A stretch of 64,000 bases of DNA, from the NCBI RefSeq assembly GCF_000429705.1, contig NZ_KE386942.1:327241-391240 (forward strand), read 5' to 3'. Numbering within the stretch: the first letter of the stretch is position 1; each line of letters starts with the position of its first letter. The notes below the pieces were generated by a model that worked only from the letters and a program-made list of their open reading frames with translations, made no database searches and was not told the origin of the DNA. The stretch comes from Alteribacter aurantiacus DSM 18675 (GTDB lineage: Bacteria > Bacillota > Bacilli > Bacillales > Salisediminibacteriaceae). The translations under genes were made by a program, and so were the position numbers. Shown piece by piece: positions 60,588 through 64,000 of this stretch.

Positions 60588-61508
60588 TCAACGTTTGTAA
60601 AGGAAATCAATTGTAGCATCATATATATCAGTAATATTTGTGTGGTAAATAAAATGAGAACCGTCAATCATGATATATCTTGCATTCACACTTAATCTGT
60701 TTATATGATCCATTTGATACTCTTCTCCGACTTGTCTTATCGTGCCTGTTGGAACAATTTTCAACACCGACACTTCATCTGGAAAATCCATTTCCATCAC
60801 TTCAATAATATTGTCATTAAATCGGACATTTTGATCAATAATTGTATTATTAAATAAATAATTTATGAATCTACCGTAGTCCTTAATCTCTTGTCTGGTA
60901 TATCCGTTGCTTTCCTTCAGTAAATTAGGCACAACAAAAGTATTAATGATTCTGTTAAATCCAGTTGCTTGCTGCACCATGCTAAGTTTATAGACAAACT
61001 TAGGTACATTCGCTCCTTTAATTGCTGATGATGTTGTATCCAGCATGATTATAGAAGATACTTCATCAGGATATTTTATTGCATAATATTCACTATATAT
61101 TCCTGAGGCGGAGTGTGGCATTAATATATAGGGTGGAGAAAACCCCGCCAATTCTAAAACTGTTCTGATTTCTTGAGTATAGTTTTCATTTGTTCTCGGT
61201 TTGTCTGTCTGATCGCTAAAACCTACACCAAAGTATTCAATACACACAACTGTGAAATCCTTAGAGAGCTCTCTCATTAAGGGACCAAAATCTGCACTTG
61301 GTAATGGAACATTCAAACCAGGCAGTAAAACAATTGTTTCTTCTCCCTCTCCCATGGAATAGATGTGCATTTTTTGGCCATTTACATTTACCAGCTCCCC
61401 ATATGGTTGAATCTGATCCAACTCATTTGAGAAAAATGTTTGATTGATAATAAAACCAATTACGTTCAATATCAAAATGAAACTAATAAAAATAAAAAAA
61501 ATTGTCAA
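60588..61508 (-). CDS. Membrane-anchored alpha/beta hydrolase
   Basis: 306 residues with an N-terminal membrane segment (about 3-24, FFIFISFILILNVIGFII), then an alpha/beta hydrolase fold: VLLPGLNVPLPS (about 60), nucleophile Ser in MPHSASGIYS (about 130-139), Asp in LDTTSSAIK region and His in DGSHFIYHTN (about 286). Substrate unknown. It is 27 bases downstream of a helix-turn-helix gene, forming an operon. Both genes are noticeably more AT-rich than their neighbours, which hints at acquisition. Confidence 0.8.
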   Translation of the reverse strand: MTIFFIFISFILILNVIGFIINQTFFSNELDQIQPYGELVNVNGQKMHIYSMGEGEETIVLLPGLNVPLPSADFGPLMRELSKDFTVVCIEYFGVGFSDQTDKPRTNENYTQEIRTVLELAGFSPPYILMPHSASGIYSEYYAIKYPDEVSSIIMLDTTSSAIKGANVPKFVYKLSMVQQATGFNRIINTFVVPNLLKESNGYTRQEIKDYGRFINYLFNNTIIDQNVRFNDNIIEVMEMDFPDEVSVLKIVPTGTIRQVGEEYQMDHINRLSVNARYIMIDGSHFIYHTNITDIYDATIDFLYKR

Positions 61509-61535
61509 GCTTTCTTACCTCTTTTCGTCTTGACT

Positions 61536-62063
61536 TTATTCTTTTTTAATTTCACTTTCTGTTGGAGATGAGATGATTGAAATGTCCCTTGGTTTCCGAC
61601 CATCTGCTGACTCATAGTCATATTTCAATAATAATTGTTGTAACTCTGATAAAAATTGGTCAAATTCCTGATCATCCATCATCATGACCGTATTATTTAA
61701 GAAAACCACATTATTAGCAGGAACATTTTTTTCTTCATTGAAATATTTTTCAAACTTCCCGTAAATGTTCATCAGAAATCTAAATGCTTGCTGCGGTTCA
61801 TTTTCAGCAGTATTATGTTTAGCTATTTCGTCAACATTCATTGCAAGTATTCTTTCGACGCTTCCACGAATCTTATTCTCGTCAACTACCTTTAAAATTC
61901 CTGCATCTATTAGAGTGCTGATATGTCTGTAAAGAGTTGTTCGCGGTACATCCTTGATTCTTACACAAATCTCTGTTGAAGTCATGCATTCATTTTTTGC
62001 AATCGTTTTAACAATTCTCATCCTGATTGGATTTAGCATAATATCGTATATACTTTTTGTCAT
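61536..62063 (-). CDS. ArsR-like winged-helix transcriptional regulator
   Basis: 175 residues. The N-terminal winged helix has NPIRMRIVKTIAKNECMTSTEICVRI (about 11-36), recognition helix VPRTTLYRHISTLIDAGIL (about 39-57) and a wing with VVDENKIRGSVERIL. The C-terminal helical part (about 85-155) may bind an effector or dimerise. It probably controls itself and the following hydrolase. The effector is unknown. GGAGGTGCG lies upstream of ATG. Confidence 0.8.
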   Translation of the reverse strand: MTKSIYDIMLNPIRMRIVKTIAKNECMTSTEICVRIKDVPRTTLYRHISTLIDAGILKVVDENKIRGSVERILAMNVDEIAKHNTAENEPQQAFRFLMNIYGKFEKYFNEEKNVPANNVVFLNNTVMMMDDQEFDQFLSELQQLLLKYDYESADGRKPRDISIISSPTESEIKKE

Positions 62064-62158
62064 ATCGCACCTCCATTGTTCACATATTCTATTTAGTAGT
62101 AGACGGCTCCAAATGCATGTTTCAGGGTATCTGATATGTTACCTTGAACAATAAAAAT

Positions 62159-62226
62159 AAGGGTTTCCTGATATGAGTACTCTCGGCAAAATAGCCGAGA
62201 GAAAAACTCAATATACTGAAACCCTT
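62159..62226. repeat. 68-bp imperfect palindrome
   Basis: The outer arms AAGGGTTTC / GAAACCCTT and inner arms CTCTCGGC (62180-62187) / GCCGAGAG (62194-62201) enclose a 6-base loop. No T-run follows on either strand. It may be a leftover insertion-sequence end or a cruciform site. Confidence 0.6.
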
Positions 62227-62274
62227 TGTTTATAGGTTATTCAGCCCTTCATATTTCTCCACCCTTGACATCAA

Positions 62275-62308
62275 CACCACACACTCCACATGTGTGGAGT
62301 GTATGGTG
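62275..62308. repeat. 34-bp near-perfect palindrome
   Basis: CACCAC-ACACTCCACA, a TG centre, then TGTGGAGTGT-ATGGTG: 15 of 16 positions pair. Its size and central symmetry suit a dimeric protein binding site; no T-run supports termination. Confidence 0.6.
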
Positions 62309-62548
62309 CCATACATGGGATTACAGTAACTCACAAATAGAGTTAATATTTTAAGTACGTGCTCCACTTAGTCTTTATCCATCCACTATGCTTTAATAGT
62401 GAAGTTTCCTCCAATTTACCTTCATATGAAAAAACCTTTTGTCAATTTCTCGTTTAAAAAGGTTGAATTCAAATCAAAAGCGTTAACATTACGCATAAAC
62501 TCTTTTTTTTATAATCGTTCCAACCGGTTGGGTTTTCGACGATCATAT

Positions 62549-62665
62549 TCATAGATCATCAAAATCCATCACTTGATAGTCTTTGTTTTGCCCCTGTTGC
62601 TGATAGAGTTCTTCTATTGCTCCTATTTTCATATCTGTTAATTTACGTACTGTTTGTTGGTTCAT
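62549..62665 (-). pseudogene. IS21-type helper (IstB) N-terminal remnant
   Basis: 38 codons from ATG 62665. MNQQTVRKLTDMKIGAIEELYQQQ resembles the opening helix of IstB-type ATPases of IS21-family elements; IstB is about 250 residues, so this is a small fragment. The ATG overlaps an upstream frame ending RGDNK-stop as TAATG, like istA-istB coupling. Confidence 0.45.
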
Positions 62666-62837
62666 TATTTGTTGTCCCCTCGATGTAGTTGGCCCCACGG
62701 GTAAGCCGTGGTTTTCATGGAATGTTGATATAGAGTAGAAAAAATGAACACTTTCATACTAACAAGTATTGTAATACGGAATGTCCAAACCTCCACCCTC
62801 ATAGACTGAGGGAGAAGGGAGAAGGGAGGTGGTCTTA

Positions 62838-63227
62838 ATGATTGAATGGAGTGTTGGCATTGCAGCTGTTGCCTTTGTTTTTCTCGTCGTCTTTTTGATT
62901 TTGACATTACGAAAATTAATGGCAACGCTGGCTGAAACAAAGGTGACGCTGTCAGACGCCAGGAAATCTGTAAATAGCATTACAGATGAGGCAGAGGAGC
63001 TAATACAAGAAGCCAACAAAATTTCAGTTGATGTAAAAGGAAAAATGGAATCGGTTGATCCATTAGTTGAGTCCGTTCGTGATATGGGAGAGATGCTGCA
63101 CAATGCAACAAGTTCAATGAAACGAACTGCTTTGGAAAAAGAAAACCGAAAAACCATTCATACACAGAAGACAGATGATACACAGGATAAAAAGAAGATC
63201 CATCCGGTTCGAATTAAAATGAAGTAA
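62838..63227 (+). CDS. DUF948 membrane-anchored protein (YtxG-like)
   Basis: 129 residues: an N-terminal membrane segment (about 7-28, GIAAVAFVFLVVFLILTL), then a heptad-rich helical region (about 30-100) and a basic polar tail. This is the DUF948/YtxG layout; YtxG is a general stress-associated protein of unknown function. ATG 62838 is chosen because GGGAGG is eight bases upstream; a GTG at 62829 overlaps that site. A strong terminator follows. No ytxH-like partner is adjacent. Confidence 0.8.
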   Translation: MIEWSVGIAAVAFVFLVVFLILTLRKLMATLAETKVTLSDARKSVNSITDEAEELIQEANKISVDVKGKMESVDPLVESVRDMGEMLHNATSSMKRTALEKENRKTIHTQKTDDTQDKKKIHPVRIKMK

Positions 63228-63304
63228 GTGGAAAGATTATATCTGCCCCCACTTAGATAAAGCATTAATGCTATGAGTCCTGGCACTTTTCCACATTTAA
63301 AACT

Positions 63305-63354
63305 AAAAAAGTGTCAGAACCCTCTTAATTTTATAGGGTCTGACACCTTTTGTT
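63305..63354 (+). terminator. Terminator with GTGTCAGA/TCTGACAC stem
   Basis: AAAAAAGTGTCAGAACCCT pairs with AGGGTCTGACACCTTTTGTT across an A+T loop. It serves the DUF948 gene and contains the dispersed GGGTCTGACA motif. Confidence 0.8.
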
Positions 63355-63530
63355 GTTCTATTAGAGTTTACACCTTACTCATCAACTCTTGTACCATTAC
63401 TGCCTCAAGTCTTACACTTTCCTACTTTTTATTTTTTCCCTAACCTGGAGACACATTCACCTTGTTGTGGTGTACCAATAAAATGCCGGTGAAAATGACA
63501 TCACTTCACCGGCCCTCCCCTATCAACTTT

Positions 63531-63763
63531 CCTGTTCAAACTCATCAAGAAGCACACGCACTCCATCAGTCGATTTCGTCTTTATGAGCTCATTTCTTAA
63601 TGCGCTGGCTCCGCGGAAGCCTTTGACGTAAATTTTGAAAAAGCGGTGAAGCTTGGTACCTGCTCTGCATAGTGATCCTGAAGGTCGAGCTGCAGTCTTA
63701 GTAGATCGAGGTATTCTTGACTCGCCTGCTCTTTTGACTCTTTTTCAAAAGCGAAAGGATTTT
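63531..63763 (-). pseudogene. Degraded 3' fragment of a second dus gene
   Basis: Aligned by eye with the end of the intact dus at 59.07-59.31 kb, roughly 80% of bases agree, including an identical block across TTTTGAAAAAGCGGTGAAGC. A stretch of about 20 bases (GTGATGGGGC... in the intact copy) is missing after 63652, shifting the frame. The similarity ends at AAAGGATTTTTT (63763), directly beside the methyltransferase stop. It corresponds to about the last 80 codons. Confidence 0.8.
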
Positions 63764-63768
63764 TTCGA

Positions 63769-63999
63769 TTACACCAGTTCGATTTTAGCTACCGCTTCAC
63801 AGTGTGTCGTCTGCGGAAACATGTCTACAGGCTGAACTTCCTTGGCTTCATATCCATGTTCACTCAAGTATTTCAAATCTCTCGCAAGCGTAGCCGGGTT
63901 ACACGATACATAAACCACTCGCTTCGGTTTCATGTTGATGATCGCTTCAAGTAACGCTTCATCACAGCCCTTACGCGGGGGATCGACGACAATCACTTC
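63769..63999 (-). CDS. rlmD: 23S rRNA (uracil-C5)-methyltransferase, C-terminal end (start outside window)
   Basis: The last 76 residues of a TrmA/RumA-family enzyme, which methylates uracil C5 in 23S rRNA with S-adenosylmethionine. Visible are VVDPPRKGCDEALLEAI, the catalytic Cys in VYVSCNPATLARDL (about 31-44 of the visible part) and the terminal VDMFPQTTHCEAVAKIEL. The frame runs off the window edge at the N-terminal side. The YfjO type of B. subtilis sits beside YfjN (dus), and here a broken dus lies immediately downstream. Confidence 0.88.
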   Translation of the reverse strand, partial: EVIVVDPPRKGCDEALLEAIINMKPKRVVYVSCNPATLARDLKYLSEHGYEAKEVQPVDMFPQTTHCEAVAKIELV

Positions 64000-64000
64000 T

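Larger units (their letters stand above)
62064..62837. other. Intergenic region with palindromes and insertion-sequence debris
   Basis: 774 bp. It contains a 68-bp imperfect palindrome (62159-62226), a 34-bp near-perfect palindrome (62275-62308) and an IstB-like remnant (62549-62665). I see no intact gene. Confidence 0.55.

Noticed and set aside
62665..62940. 91-codon minus-strand ORF over the DUF948 start
   Set aside because: Its N-terminal two thirds are antisense to the DUF948 gene; only the final residues could be an IstA tail, which is too little to annotate.

Overview
The window looks like a chromosomal segment of a spore-forming, low-to-middle GC Bacillaceae bacterium. The evidence is strong AGGAGG ribosome binding sites, adjacent yfmL/yfmM homologues, a dus (YfjN-type) and RNA methyltransferase (YfjO-type) pair, and six YheC/YheD-type spore-coat-associated ATP-grasp genes. 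A Halobacillus/Pontibacillus-like relative is a guess. I saw no rRNA, tRNA, CRISPR array or intact transposon.

Layout. 0-7.5 kb: end of helD, yfmL, yfmM, recQ. 7.5-8.5 kb: repeats and hairpins. 8.5-16.4 kb: housekeeping and metabolic genes (SIMPL protein, SMP-30 protein, a short ATP-grasp, a GABA-type aminotransferase with a YjiH-type membrane protein, and an mhqO-mhqD-flavin reductase operon with a promoter and palindrome). 16.6-22.1 kb: a holin-like peptide, a NERD-domain gene between 122-bp direct repeats, and a heterodimeric ABC exporter. 22.6-27.4 kb: an aldehyde dehydrogenase operon behind a near-perfect sigma-54 promoter, an acyl-CoA dehydrogenase, and a sensor-less sigma-54 activator.

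27.5-58.1 kb is the most interesting part. It holds five more YheC/D-like ATP-grasp genes (six in the window), a secreted M14 carboxypeptidase, a 76-residue Val/Thr/Leu-rich protein and an acyl-CoA synthetase. Next to them is a surface-glycan locus. Two divergent operons together carry every step of a CMP-legionaminic-acid-type pathway (dehydratase, aminotransferase, PglD-like acetyltransferase, NeuC, NeuB, CMP transferase). A third operon makes a CDP-6-deoxyhexose. Four large GT-B/capsule-like transferases accompany them. The gene set resembles the B. subtilis sps spore-coat polysaccharide operon. A CATANNNTA motif, the -10 type of mother-cell sigma factors (sigma-E/sigma-K), precedes at least six of these transcription units. 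I infer a sporulation-controlled spore-surface glycan and ATP-grasp locus.

58.4-64 kb: a GNAT gene that seems to start at CTG, an intact dus next to a decayed methyltransferase end, an AT-rich hydrolase/regulator pair, an IS21 helper remnant, a DUF948 gene, and then a decayed dus end next to an intact methyltransferase end. This last arrangement looks like a duplicated dus-methyltransferase pair in which each copy lost a different gene.
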